Source: Mesorhizobium sp. (GTDB taxonomy: Bacteria; Pseudomonadota; Alphaproteobacteria; Rhizobiales; Rhizobiaceae). From it: a stretch of 64,000 bases of DNA. Of this stretch, positions 15,542 through 24,255 are shown piece after piece. Both the position numbers and the translations under genes were made by a program. Numbering within the stretch: position 1 is the stretch's first letter; every line of letters begins with the position of its first letter. The DNA lies in the NCBI RefSeq assembly GCF_017306585.1, contig NZ_JAFKIC010000121.1, positions 1 to 64,000 of the forward strand, read 5' to 3'. The notes beneath the pieces were generated by a model, which saw only the letters and a program-made list of their open reading frames with translations, had not been told where the DNA came from and searched no databases.

Positions 15542-16379
15542 CGAGCGCGCGCTCAAGCTCGACCCGGAGGAAGCGCGCCGGGTGCGCCAGGAACGGTTCG
15601 AGCGGATCGGCCGCTGGGGGCTACCGCTGGCAATCATGATCCTGGCGATCGTGCTGTGGGACCGTATCTGCGTCTGGAACGCGATACCGCAATACATCCT
15701 GCCGCGGCCCGGCGTGGTTCTATGGACGCTCTACAACGATGCCGGCCTGTTGTTTTCGGCGCTGCTGGTCACCTTGCGCATCACCTTTCTCAGCCTGGCC
15801 CTGGCCGTCATCGGCGGTGTCGGGCTGGCGGTGCTGTTTGCGCAGTCGAAATGGGTGGAGATGTCGTTCTTCCCCTTCGCCATCGTGCTGCAGGTGACGC
15901 CGATCGTGGCGATCTTTCCGCTGATCAACATCTATGTGAACAACCAGACGACCAAGCTTCTGCTATGCGCCTGGATCGTCGCCTTCTTTCCGATCCTGTC
16001 CAACACCACGCTTGGCCTGAACTCGGTCGACCGCAATCTACGCGACCTGTTCAAGCTCAATGGCGCGACGCGCTGGCAGCAACTACGCTATCTCAGATTG
16101 CCGGCGGCGATGCCGTATTTCCTCGGCGGGTTGAAGATAGCCGGTGGACTGTCGCTGATCGGCGCGGTGGTGGCTGAATTCGTTGCCGGCACCACCGGGC
16201 AGTCGTCGGGGCTTGCCTCGCGCATCATCGAGGCCGGCTACCGGCTCAACGCGCCCCGGCTGTTCGCCGCGCTGTTCCTGATCTCGCTGACCGGCATTCT
16301 GATCTTTCTGGTGCTGTCGCTGATTTCGCATCTCATTTTGCGGCGCTGGCATGAAAGCGCGCTCAAGCAGGAGCGATAA
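15528..16379 (+). CDS. ABC transporter permease (TauC/SsuC type)
   Basis: An inner-membrane permease of 283 residues with six membrane helices after a charged N-terminal stretch (1-30). The coupling loop is visible in the later half: LFKLNGATRWQQLRYLRLPAAMPYFLGGLKIA, matching the EAA motif of the family. The start at 15528 overlaps the ATPase by 14 bases. An upstream open frame exists but reads through the ATPase gene and is not credible. Together with the receptor and ATPase it makes a complete importer. Confidence 0.92.
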   Translation: MTVIDERALKLDPEEARRVRQERFERIGRWGLPLAIMILAIVLWDRICVWNAIPQYILPRPGVVLWTLYNDAGLLFSALLVTLRITFLSLALAVIGGVGLAVLFAQSKWVEMSFFPFAIVLQVTPIVAIFPLINIYVNNQTTKLLLCAWIVAFFPILSNTTLGLNSVDRNLRDLFKLNGATRWQQLRYLRLPAAMPYFLGGLKIAGGLSLIGAVVAEFVAGTTGQSSGLASRIIEAGYRLNAPRLFAALFLISLTGILIFLVLSLISHLILRRWHESALKQER

Positions 16380-16383
16380 GCCC

Positions 16384-17685
16384 TTGATACCGAACGCGGT
16401 TTCATACCGGCTCACCAACGTCCGGCTTCATGCATCGGTGGCACCTGGGCTTGCCGCCGTATTCGACGCGGACGGCTTTGCGCTGGCCGACATTGCCGTT
16501 GCCGATGGCAGGATTTCCGGCATTACCGCGCATGCCAGAACGGGGGCGGCCGCCGATGCCGTGGACCTCGGCGGCCGCATCGTCCTGCCATGCTTCGTCG
16601 ATTGCCACACCCATATCGACAAGGGCCATATCTGGCCGCGAAAACCCAACCCCGACGGCACCTTCATGGGTGCGCTCAATGCCGCCGGCGCCGACCGCGT
16701 CGCGCGCTGGAGCGCCGAGGATCTGGCCAGGCGCATGGATTTTTCCTTACGCTCGGCTTACGCCCATGGCACCAGGGCGTTGCGCACCCATCTCGACAGT
16801 GTCGCGCCCCAGGAAGAAATCTCCTGGCCGGTGTTCGAAGCGATGCGCGAGACCTGGTGCGGCCGCATAGACTTGCAGGGCGCCTGCCTGCTCGGTATCG
16901 AGGGTGTGCGCGATAAGAACTGGTTCGACCGGTTGGCGAAACGGGTCGCCGCCGCCAAGGGCGTGCTCGGCGTCGTCACCTATATGGTGCCGGACCTTGA
17001 AGAATTGCTCGACCAGGTCTTCGCGCAGGCGATCAAGCACGGGCTCGATCTCGATTTCCATGCCGACGAGACCGACGACATCGCCGCCGTCTCGCTGAAG
17101 AAGATCGCCGAGGCAGCACTCTGGAACGGCTTCGAGGGCAACATACTGGTCGGCCATTGCTGCTCGCTGGCGCGCCAGCCCGACCTCGAGGTGCTGGACA
17201 CGCTGGACAAGGTGGCGAAGGCCGGGCTGGCTGTCGTGTCGCTGCCGATGTGCAATCTCTACCTGCAGGACCGGCGCGGCAACGGTACCACGCCACGCTG
17301 GCGCGGCGTGACATTGCTGCATGAGATGAAGGCGAGGGGCATTCCGGTTGCCGTCGCTTCCGACAATACGCGTGACCCGTTCTATGCCTATGGCGACCTC
17401 GACATGCTGGAAGTCTACAGGATGGCGACCCGCATTCTGCATCTGGATCATCCTGTCGCCGATTGGCCTCGGGCGGTCACGGCGACGCCGGCGAAAGTGA
17501 TGAGGCTTGACGGCATCGGTACACTGGCTGCCGGCGGCGATGCCGACTTCATCCTGTTCAAAGGTCGAAGCTGGACGGAATTGCTGTCGCGGCCCGAATC
17601 GGATCGCATCGTGGTGCGCGGCGGGCGCGCGATCGACCGGCAATTGCCAGACTATGCCGAACTCGACGAGTTGATGGTGGGATGA
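16384..17685 (+). CDS. Cytosine deaminase-like amidohydrolase
   Basis: A metal-dependent deaminase of the amidohydrolase superfamily, 433 residues. Metal ligands are visible in DCHTHIDKGH (His75 and His77), in LDFHADE (about residue 221), in LVGHCCSLA (about 258) and in SDNTRDPF (about 329), the last being the CodA-type catalytic Asp motif. Members act on cytosine, isoguanine, creatinine or related cyclic ureas. The start is set at TTG 16384 because AGGAG ends eleven bases before it; an in-frame ATG at 16351 inside the permease lacks a Shine-Dalgarno. The 3' end overlaps the FAD oxidase gene by four bases. It likely processes the imported substrate. Confidence 0.85.
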   Translation: MIPNAVSYRLTNVRLHASVAPGLAAVFDADGFALADIAVADGRISGITAHARTGAAADAVDLGGRIVLPCFVDCHTHIDKGHIWPRKPNPDGTFMGALNAAGADRVARWSAEDLARRMDFSLRSAYAHGTRALRTHLDSVAPQEEISWPVFEAMRETWCGRIDLQGACLLGIEGVRDKNWFDRLAKRVAAAKGVLGVVTYMVPDLEELLDQVFAQAIKHGLDLDFHADETDDIAAVSLKKIAEAALWNGFEGNILVGHCCSLARQPDLEVLDTLDKVAKAGLAVVSLPMCNLYLQDRRGNGTTPRWRGVTLLHEMKARGIPVAVASDNTRDPFYAYGDLDMLEVYRMATRILHLDHPVADWPRAVTATPAKVMRLDGIGTLAAGGDADFILFKGRSWTELLSRPESDRIVVRGGRAIDRQLPDYAELDELMVG

Positions 17686-19088
17686 TGGATGTTTCGGCGC
17701 TCAAGCGCGATCTCGACGGGCTGAAGCTCGACGACAACGAGGCCATCGTCCAGCAGAAGAGCCGCGACTTCTACTGGTACAGTCCGGTGCTGAAAGAGCA
17801 GCTCGACCACGTCACTGGCGACCTGATCGTGACACCGAAGGATGAGGCCGAGCTGATCCGCGTGCTGGCGGCCTGCCATCGGCACAGCGTCCCGGTGACG
17901 CCGCGTGGCAGCGGCACCGGCAATTACGGTCAGGCGATGCCGCTGTCGGGCGGTGTGGTGCTCAATCTTGCTGAGATGAACGAGATCAAGTCGATCGCGC
18001 CGGGGCGCGTGGTGACAGGTCCGGGCGCGATTCTCGCGGACATCGACAAAGCGACGCGGGCGCATTCCGGGCAGGAACTCAGGCTGTCGCCTTCGACCTA
18101 CAACACGGCCTCGATCGGCGGTTTCATCGCCGGTGGATCCGGCGGCGTCGGGTCGATCAATTTCGGCGGCCTGCGCGATTTCGGCAATGTGTTGCGCCTG
18201 CGCGTGGTGACCATGGAGGCCGAACCCAAGGTGCTTGAACTGACGGGGGAGGACCTGCACAAGGTGACTCACGCCTATGGCACCAACGGCATCATCTCGG
18301 AAGTCGAGATGCCGCTGACGGCAGCCTATGAGTGGGTCGACGTGATCGTCGGCTTCGGCGCTTTCATGGATGCCGCACGCTACGGCAATGCGCTGGCCTG
18401 CCAGGACGGCATCCTGACCAAGCTGATCACGCCGATCGCTGCTCCCGTGCCGCAGCTTTATTTCAGGCGGCACCAGAAGTTCCTGCGCGAGGGGCAAAGC
18501 ATCTGCGTGGTCATGGTGGCGCAGCATGGGCTGGACGCCTTCCTGGCGTTTACCCGGCGCGCGGGCGGCGAAGTGATCTTCAACGCCGCCACGGCTACGA
18601 CCGAGGAAAAAAAGGGCCTGCCGCCGGCTTATGAGCTGGCGTGGAACCACACGACGCTCCGGGCGCTGCGGGTCGACCCTTCGATCACCTATCTGCAGTC
18701 GCTTTATCCGTTTCCCAACCAATTGGCGCTGGTAGAGAAGATGGATGCGATGTTTCCGGGCGAGGTGTTCTCGCATCTGGAATTCGTGCGGCTCGACGGC
18801 AACATCACCTGCTTCGGCCTGCCGCTGGTGAAGTTCACCACCGAGGCGCGACTGGACGAGATCATCCGGCTGCATGAGGAGAATGGCTGCCCGATCTTCA
18901 ATCCGCACCGCTATACGCTGGAAGAGGGCGGTATGAAGCAGACGGATGCCGTGCAGCTTGCCTTCAAGCGCGAGACCGACCCGCAAGGCCTGCTCAATCC
19001 CGGCAAGATGGTCGCCTGGGAAAACCCGGACTATGACTATCGTTCGGGAAGGACCTTTTTGTTCAAGGGACTGCAGAGGGCGGGATGA
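17682..19088 (+). CDS. FAD-linked oxidase, GlcD/PCMH type
   Basis: A 468-residue flavoprotein of the FAD-linked oxidase (PCMH/BBE) superfamily. The FAD pyrophosphate loop is at about 73-95 ([21 protein letters not shown]). A second conserved stretch, [25 protein letters not shown], resembles the flavin-contacting segment of D-lactate/glycolate oxidases. The C-terminus carries NPGKMVAW, typical of the D-lactate dehydrogenase-like group. It probably oxidises a hydroxy-acid or similar intermediate of the pathway and passes electrons to quinone. It overlaps the deaminase gene by four bases and is separated from the next genes by a palindromic element, so downstream expression may differ. Confidence 0.85.
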   Translation: MMDVSALKRDLDGLKLDDNEAIVQQKSRDFYWYSPVLKEQLDHVTGDLIVTPKDEAELIRVLAACHRHSVPVTPRGSGTGNYGQAMPLSGGVVLNLAEMNEIKSIAPGRVVTGPGAILADIDKATRAHSGQELRLSPSTYNTASIGGFIAGGSGGVGSINFGGLRDFGNVLRLRVVTMEAEPKVLELTGEDLHKVTHAYGTNGIISEVEMPLTAAYEWVDVIVGFGAFMDAARYGNALACQDGILTKLITPIAAPVPQLYFRRHQKFLREGQSICVVMVAQHGLDAFLAFTRRAGGEVIFNAATATTEEKKGLPPAYELAWNHTTLRALRVDPSITYLQSLYPFPNQLALVEKMDAMFPGEVFSHLEFVRLDGNITCFGLPLVKFTTEARLDEIIRLHEENGCPIFNPHRYTLEEGGMKQTDAVQLAFKRETDPQGLLNPGKMVAWENPDYDYRSGRTFLFKGLQRAG

Positions 19089-19106
19089 GGAGAGGCTTGC
19101 GCATAA

Positions 19107-19263
19107 GCCCCCCTCTCTGGCCTGCCGGCCATCTCCCCCTCAAGGGGGGAGATCAGCAGTTTCGGCGCCTCGCTCGTCTTTCGGCGTCGACAATTGGCGA
19201 AAGCGGTGCCGCAGTCCAATCTCCCCCCTTGAGGGGGAGATGCCCGGCAGGGCAGAGGGGGGC
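19107..19263. repeat. RIME-like double-palindrome element
   Basis: Two near-identical hairpin palindromes, 19131-19153 (ATCTCCCCC/GGGGGAGAT) and 19219-19241, are flanked by outward inverted sequence GCCCCCCTCTCTGGCCTGCC and GGCAGGGCAGAGGGGGGC (19107-19126 and 19246-19263). The two-hairpin architecture and base composition fit the mosaic intergenic elements known from rhizobia. It lies inside an otherwise tightly packed operon. Confidence 0.75.
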
Positions 19264-19293
19264 GCCTCGCGCTGACATGAGCAATCTTTTCCG

Positions 19294-19875
19294 ATGAACA
19301 TCCTGGTCCTCTATGCGCATCCGGTCGAGACCAGCTTCAACGCCGGCCTGCACCGGACGATCGTGGAGCGGCTGACGGCGGCGGGCCACAGTGTCGATGA
19401 CTGCGATCTCTACGCGGAGGATTTCGACCCGCGGCTGACGCGGGCCGAGCGGCTCGCCTATCACGACCAGCGCGGACCAGGCGATGCGGTTGCCGGCTAT
19501 ATCGAACGGTTGCAGGCGGCGGAGGGGCTGGTGCTGTCGTTTCCGGTCTGGAACTATGGCTATCCCGCGATCCTGAAGGGGTTTTTCGACCGTGTCTTCC
19601 TGCCTGGCGTGTCGTTCAAGCTGGTTGACGGCAAGGTGCGGCCGACGTTGCACAACATCCGCAAGATGACCGCCGTCACGACCTATGGCGGCAGCCGGTT
19701 CCGCGCGATGCTGATGGGCGATCCGCCGCGCAAGGTGGTGAAGCGCATGCTGAGGGCGACGATCAGGCCCGGCGCCCGCGTCTCCTACCTTGCCCACTAT
19801 TCGATGAACCTTTCGACCGACCAGACGCGCAAGGCTTTCACGGACAAGGTCGCTGCCAGCATGGACGGCTTCTGA
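19294..19875 (+). CDS. Flavodoxin-fold NAD(P)H:quinone reductase-like protein (copy 1)
   Basis: A 193-residue cytoplasmic flavoprotein of the NQO/MdaB/KefF family. Visible parts are the N-terminal strand [10 protein letters not shown] (first phosphate-binding loop [11 protein letters not shown]) and [24 protein letters not shown], the family's FMN-contacting block. Such enzymes carry out two-electron reduction of quinones or other electrophiles with NAD(P)H. It overlaps the next gene by one base (TGATG) and is closely related to it by eye. The pair lies between two RIME-like elements in the catabolic operon; the physiological acceptor is unknown. Confidence 0.83.
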   Translation: MNILVLYAHPVETSFNAGLHRTIVERLTAAGHSVDDCDLYAEDFDPRLTRAERLAYHDQRGPGDAVAGYIERLQAAEGLVLSFPVWNYGYPAILKGFFDRVFLPGVSFKLVDGKVRPTLHNIRKMTAVTTYGGSRFRAMLMGDPPRKVVKRMLRATIRPGARVSYLAHYSMNLSTDQTRKAFTDKVAASMDGF

Positions 19876-20462
19876 TGCGCGCGCTGGTCGTCTACTGCCA
19901 TCCGGTGCCGGAGAGTTTTTGCGCCGGGATTCGCGATACGGCCGTGGAGGTGCTGACGCGCCGGGGCTGGGAGGTGCGGCTGCTCGACCTCTATGCCGAG
20001 AATTTCAATCCGGTGATGAGCTGCGAAGAGCGGCGCACCTACAATGACCAGGCGCCGCAGGACCCGGCGCTGAAGCCGCATTTCGAACTGCTCAACTGGG
20101 CCGAGGCGATCCTGTTCGTCTATCCGACCTGGTGGTACGGCCTGCCGGCGATGCTGAAGGGCTGGCTCGATCGTGTCTGGGCGACCGACATCGCCTTCAA
20201 GCTGCCGGTGGGCAAGGGCGGCATCAAATCGCTGATGACGCATGTCACCAAGGTCGGCGTCATCACCACATGCGGCGCGCCGACCTGGTGGAGCGTCGTC
20301 GTCGGACAGCCCGGACGCAAGACGCTGCTGCGCGGCATGCGCGCGCTGTGCGCGACAAGGTGCAAGACGTTCTTCCTCGCGCACTACCTGATGGACGCTT
20401 CGACACCCAAAAGCCGTGCGGCGTTCCTGGTGAAGGTGAGGGCGAAACTGGAAAGGTTTTAA
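19875..20462 (+). CDS. Flavodoxin-fold NAD(P)H:quinone reductase-like protein (copy 2)
   Basis: A 195-residue paralogue of the preceding protein. It begins [20 protein letters not shown] and has AILFVYPTWWYGLPAMLKGWLDRVW, where copy 1 has [19 protein letters not shown]. The substitution of Trp-Trp in the FMN/substrate loop suggests different substrate contact. The start codon shares one base with the stop of copy 1, so the two are translated together and could form a heteromer, although family members are usually homodimers. It is the last gene of the plus-strand catabolic operon. Confidence 0.83.
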   Translation: MRALVVYCHPVPESFCAGIRDTAVEVLTRRGWEVRLLDLYAENFNPVMSCEERRTYNDQAPQDPALKPHFELLNWAEAILFVYPTWWYGLPAMLKGWLDRVWATDIAFKLPVGKGGIKSLMTHVTKVGVITTCGAPTWWSVVVGQPGRKTLLRGMRALCATRCKTFFLAHYLMDASTPKSRAAFLVKVRAKLERF

Positions 20463-20473
20463 GCGCCAACTTC

Positions 20474-20618
20474 CCTTCTCCCCTTGTGGGAGAAGGTGTC
20501 GCCGCAGGCGACGGATGAGGGGGTGTTCCAGGGAAAGCCAGCGTCTCACTCCGTTGGAACATCCCTCATTCGTCTCGTCGCTACGCGCCGATCCACCTTC
20601 TCCCGCAAGGGGAGAAGG
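20474..20618. repeat. RIME-like double-palindrome element
   Basis: Two hairpins, CCTTCTCCC...GGGAGAAGG at 20474-20496 and again at 20596-20618, flank a central segment with complementary blocks (CGGATGAGGG near 20511 and CCCTCATTCG near 20563). The sequence closely resembles RIME1-type elements described for Sinorhizobium. It sits between convergent operons and may serve as a bidirectional terminator. Confidence 0.8.
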
Positions 20619-20626
20619 AAGAAGCG

Positions 20627-23077
20627 CTACATCTTCGTCCGCTCCGACTTCGGATCATACATCGGCTTCAGCGATGCCTCGGCGGCGAACCGCTCGCCGG
20701 CGATTTCGATCTCATAGGTCGAGGCCAGGACATCCGCCTCGCTCTCGCCCTGGCAAGGCACATAGCCCAGCCCGATCGCGCCGCCGAGATGGTGGCCGTA
20801 ATTGCCTGAGGTGACCGGGCCGACGATCTTGCCGTCGCGCAGGATCGCTTCATTGTGGAAGAGCAGGGGTTGCGGATCCCTGAGCCGGAACTGCACTAGG
20901 CGGCGGCTCAACCCGGCTTCCTTCTTCTTCAGCACCGCGTCGCGGCCGATGAAGTCGCCCTTGGCCGTCTTCACCGCGAAGCCGAGGCCGGCTTCCAGCA
21001 CATTGTCCTCATCCGTGATGTCGTGGCCGAAATGGCGGAAGGCCTTTTCGATGCGGCAGGAATCGAGCGTGTGCAGGCCGCAGAGCTTCAATCCGACATC
21101 CTTGCCGGCCTCATCGATAGCCTCGAAGACATGGGCAGCCTGTTCGGTCGAGACATAGAGTTCCCAGCCGAGTTCGCCGACATAGGTGACGCGGTGCGCC
21201 CGGGCGAGGCCCATGCCGATCTCGATCTCCTGGAAGGTGCCGAACGGATTGTTCTCGTTGGAGAAATCGTTCGGGCTAACCTTCTGGATCAGCTTACGCG
21301 CGTCCGGTCCCATCAGGCAGAGCACGCTTTCGGCTGCCGTGACGTCGGTGATGACGACGAACGCCTCGCCGACATGCCGGCGCAGCCAGGCGAGGTCGCG
21401 CTGTAGCGTGGCGCCGGGGACGACGAGGAAATAGGCCGTCTCCGAAAGGCGGGATACGGTGAGGTCGCTCTCGATGCCGCCGCGTTTGTTGAGCATCTGT
21501 GTGTAGACGATCTTCCCGGGCGCCACGTCCATGTCGTTGGCGCAAAGCCTTTGCAGGAACGCGCAGGCGTCACGGCCCTCGACACGGATCTTGCCGAACG
21601 AGGTCATGTCGAAAAGGCCGACGCCGTTGCGCACGGCAAGGTGCTCCTCGCGCTGGTTGTCGAACCAGTTCTGCCGCTTCCAGGAATAGCGGTATTCGCG
21701 CTCCTGGCCTTCGCGGGCGAACCAGTTGGCGCGCTCCCAGCCGGCGACCTCGCCGAAGACGGCGCCGCGCGCCTTCAGGTGCTCGTGCAATGGCGAGCGG
21801 CGTACGCCGCGCGATGTGGCCATCTGGCGATAGGGGAAATGGTCGGCATAAAGCAGGCCGAGCGTCTCGGAGACACGCTCCTTGAGGTAGCGACGGTTCT
21901 TCTGGAAGGGCTGGGCGCGGCGGATATCGACTTCCCAGAGGTCGAAGGGCGCCTCGCCGTCATTGATCCACTGCGCCAGCGCCATGCCGGCGCCGCCCGA
22001 GGAGACGATGCCGATCGAGTTGTAGCCGGTCGCCATCCAGTAGCCGGAGAGTTCCGGCGCCTCGCCGAGATAGTAGCGGTCGTCGGGCGTGAAGCTTTCG
22101 GGGCCGTTGAAGAAGGTGTGGATGCCGGCTGTCGCCAGCATCGGCATGCGGTTGACGCCCATTTCGAGGATCGGCTCGAAATGATCCATATCCTCGGGCA
22201 ACTGGTCGAAGCAGAAATCCTCGCGGATGCCGTCCATGCCCCAGGGCTTGGCCACCGGCTCGAAAGCGCCGAGCATCATCTTGCCGGCATCTTCCTTGTA
22301 GTAGGCGCATTCGTCCGGTACGCGCAGCACCGGCAGACGGGAAAGGCCGGGGATGGGCTCGGTGACGAGATAGAAATGCTCGCAGGCGTGCAGCGGGATG
22401 GTGACGCCGTTCTGGCGGCCGAGTTCGCGCGCCCACATGCCGGCGCAGTTGACGACGATGTCGGCCTCGATCGTGCCTTGGTCCTCGCCCTGCGCCCAGG
22501 ATACGCCGGTGACGCGGCCGTCTTTCGCGTGGACCTTGGTGACCTTCACATTCTCGACGATGGTCGCGCCGCGCTGGCGCGCGCCCTTGGCGAGTGCCAT
22601 CGCGATGTTGGCGGGATCACACTGGCCGTCCAGCGGCAGGTGCACGGCGCCGACGACGTCGGAGACATTGAGATGCGGGTACATCTGCTTGACTTCGTTC
22701 GGAGAAATCTCGCGTACATCGACATCGAAGGCGCGCGCCAGCGATGCCTGCCGGTAGATCTCGTGCTTGCGCTCCTCGGTCAGCGCAACGGTGATCGAGC
22801 CGACCTGGCGCATGCCGGTGCCGACCTCGGTCTCGGCCTCAAGTTTGACGTAGAGGTCGGCCGAGTATTTCGCCAGCCGTGTCATGTTCTGCGAGCCGCG
22901 CAGCTGGCCGATCAGGCCGGCGGCGTGCCACGTCGTGCCCGATGTCAGTTGCTTGCGCTCCAGAAGCACGATGTCGGTCCAGCCAAGCTTGGCCAGGTGA
23001 TAGGCGACCGAGCAGCCGGAGACACCGCCGCCGATGATGACCGCGCGCGCTTTTGTGGGGATGGTTTTGGCGGTCAT
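20627..23077 (-). CDS. FAD/GcvT-type dimethylglycine/sarcosine dehydrogenase-like enzyme
   Basis: An 816-residue fused enzyme. The N-terminal DAO-type FAD domain has IIGGGVSGCS at 14-23 and LTSGTTWHAAG with His51, the residue that covalently holds FAD in dimethylglycine dehydrogenase. From about residue 430 the sequence is a GcvT-like folate-binding half (including SSVGELGWELY-like VTYVGELGWELYV). The enzyme should demethylate an N-methyl amine and hand formaldehyde to tetrahydrofolate as 5,10-methylene-THF. The start at 23077 overlaps the aminotransferase stop by four bases. It is the last gene of a five-gene operon. Which N-methyl substrate it uses cannot be told. Confidence 0.85.
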   Translation of the reverse strand: MTAKTIPTKARAVIIGGGVSGCSVAYHLAKLGWTDIVLLERKQLTSGTTWHAAGLIGQLRGSQNMTRLAKYSADLYVKLEAETEVGTGMRQVGSITVALTEERKHEIYRQASLARAFDVDVREISPNEVKQMYPHLNVSDVVGAVHLPLDGQCDPANIAMALAKGARQRGATIVENVKVTKVHAKDGRVTGVSWAQGEDQGTIEADIVVNCAGMWARELGRQNGVTIPLHACEHFYLVTEPIPGLSRLPVLRVPDECAYYKEDAGKMMLGAFEPVAKPWGMDGIREDFCFDQLPEDMDHFEPILEMGVNRMPMLATAGIHTFFNGPESFTPDDRYYLGEAPELSGYWMATGYNSIGIVSSGGAGMALAQWINDGEAPFDLWEVDIRRAQPFQKNRRYLKERVSETLGLLYADHFPYRQMATSRGVRRSPLHEHLKARGAVFGEVAGWERANWFAREGQEREYRYSWKRQNWFDNQREEHLAVRNGVGLFDMTSFGKIRVEGRDACAFLQRLCANDMDVAPGKIVYTQMLNKRGGIESDLTVSRLSETAYFLVVPGATLQRDLAWLRRHVGEAFVVITDVTAAESVLCLMGPDARKLIQKVSPNDFSNENNPFGTFQEIEIGMGLARAHRVTYVGELGWELYVSTEQAAHVFEAIDEAGKDVGLKLCGLHTLDSCRIEKAFRHFGHDITDEDNVLEAGLGFAVKTAKGDFIGRDAVLKKKEAGLSRRLVQFRLRDPQPLLFHNEAILRDGKIVGPVTSGNYGHHLGGAIGLGYVPCQGESEADVLASTYEIEIAGERFAAEASLKPMYDPKSERTKM

Positions 23078-24255
23078 GCGGCCTCGCGACGATAGCTGGA
23101 AACAAAACGGCGCAGCCGGGCGGCTGCCTCCCGCAGAACGGGCTCTGGCTGGCAGAGGCTGATGCGGATGTGGCCGGCGGCGGCTTCGCCGAAGCTGGAG
23201 CCGGGCATCACGCCGACATTCTCCTTGTCGAGGAAGGCGAAGGCGAATTTCTCGTCGTCGGGCTCGACGTCGGATATGTCGAGCATGACATACATGCCGC
23301 CCTCGGAGCCGCGCACGCTGACATTGTTCATGCCGCGCACGGCGTCGAGCAGCACGGTGCGGCGCGCCGCGTAGCGTTCGGCGATGTCCTTGACGCCGTA
23401 ACGGTTCTCCAGCGCCTCGGCGCAAGCGATCGAGATGAAGGCCGGCAGGCCATAGGTCGTCACGAGGTTGAGATTGATCAGCAGGCTGATCATGTCTTCG
23501 GGACCGGTCAGCCAGCCCATGCGCCAGCCGGTCATGCCGTGGCTCTTCGACATGGAATTGATGACAAGCGTCCGCTCGGCCATGCCGGGCAGCGAGCGCG
23601 GCGAGATGTGCTCCCCGCCGCCCAAGGTCCAGTAGACCTCGTCCGACAGCAGCCAGAGGTCATGCTCCTTGCAGATGTCGGCCAGTTGCTCCAGCCGCTC
23701 GCGCGAATAGACAGCGCCGGTCGGATTGTTGGGCGTATTGATCAGGATGGCACGCGTGTTGGGCTTGAGCGCGGCCCGGATCATCTCGGCGTCGGGCTGA
23801 AATCCGCCCTCGGCCGGCGTCTCGACGACCGTGAAAATGGCGCCGGCGGCGCTGAACGTGTTGGGGTAGGTGGCATAGTAGGGAGCGACGACGATGGCAT
23901 GGTCGCCCTGGTCGAGCACAGCCTGCACGGCCGCGTAAAGCGCTGCCTGGCCGCCTTGGGTCGCAATGACCTGCTCCGGTGTCGTCTCGACGCCGGTGCA
24001 GGCGCTGGACGCGGCCGCCATCGCCTTGCGCAAGCGCGGAACGCCGGGCAGCGGGGTGTAATGGTGGTTGCTGGCGCGAACCGCCGTCACGCAAGCCTCG
24101 ATCGTTTCGGAAGGCGTGTCGAAATCATGGTCGCCGACGGACAGCATGATGATGTCCTCGCCGGCCTCCTTGCGGGCCCACGCGGCCGAATGAACCTCCC
24201 AGCCGTCCTTGCCGGATGGCACGATGCCGGAAATGCGCGATGATGGCCTAGGCAT
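23074..24255 (-). CDS. PLP-dependent class I/II aminotransferase
   Basis: A 393-residue cytoplasmic aminotransferase. Visible are YTPLPGVPRLRKAMA (N-terminal), the phosphate-binding TQGGQAALYAA, NTPNNPTGAVYSR, LLSDEVYWTL, the PLP lysine in INSMSKSHGMTGWRMGW (about residue 240), and an arginine near the C-terminus that binds carboxylate (HIRISL). It transfers amino groups between an amino acid and a keto acid. The start at 24255 has GGGAGGG directly upstream and overlaps the homocysteine-methyltransferase-like gene by eight bases. In this operon it may feed the amine released by demethylation into central metabolism. Its exact substrate is not evident. Confidence 0.87.
   Translation of the reverse strand: MPRPSSRISGIVPSGKDGWEVHSAAWARKEAGEDIIMLSVGDHDFDTPSETIEACVTAVRASNHHYTPLPGVPRLRKAMAAASSACTGVETTPEQVIATQGGQAALYAAVQAVLDQGDHAIVVAPYYATYPNTFSAAGAIFTVVETPAEGGFQPDAEMIRAALKPNTRAILINTPNNPTGAVYSRERLEQLADICKEHDLWLLSDEVYWTLGGGEHISPRSLPGMAERTLVINSMSKSHGMTGWRMGWLTGPEDMISLLINLNLVTTYGLPAFISIACAEALENRYGVKDIAERYAARRTVLLDAVRGMNNVSVRGSEGGMYVMLDISDVEPDDEKFAFAFLDKENVGVMPGSSFGEAAAGHIRISLCQPEPVLREAAARLRRFVSSYRREAA

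Noticed and set aside
16438..16454. Second sigma-54-like sequence TGGCAC-N6-TTGC
   Set aside because: The spacing is one base too long (GG-N11-GC) and it lies inside the deaminase coding region.
19107..20618. Palindromic repeats considered as CRISPR or insertion-sequence ends
   Set aside because: No regular spacing of short repeats, no transposase and no target duplications; they match rhizobial intergenic palindromes better.
23078..23425. Possible 116-residue N-terminal extension of the FAD/GcvT gene at 20627-23077
   Set aside because: The extension lies within the aminotransferase gene in another frame and resembles nothing; the family N-terminus and overlap ATGA fix the start at 23077.
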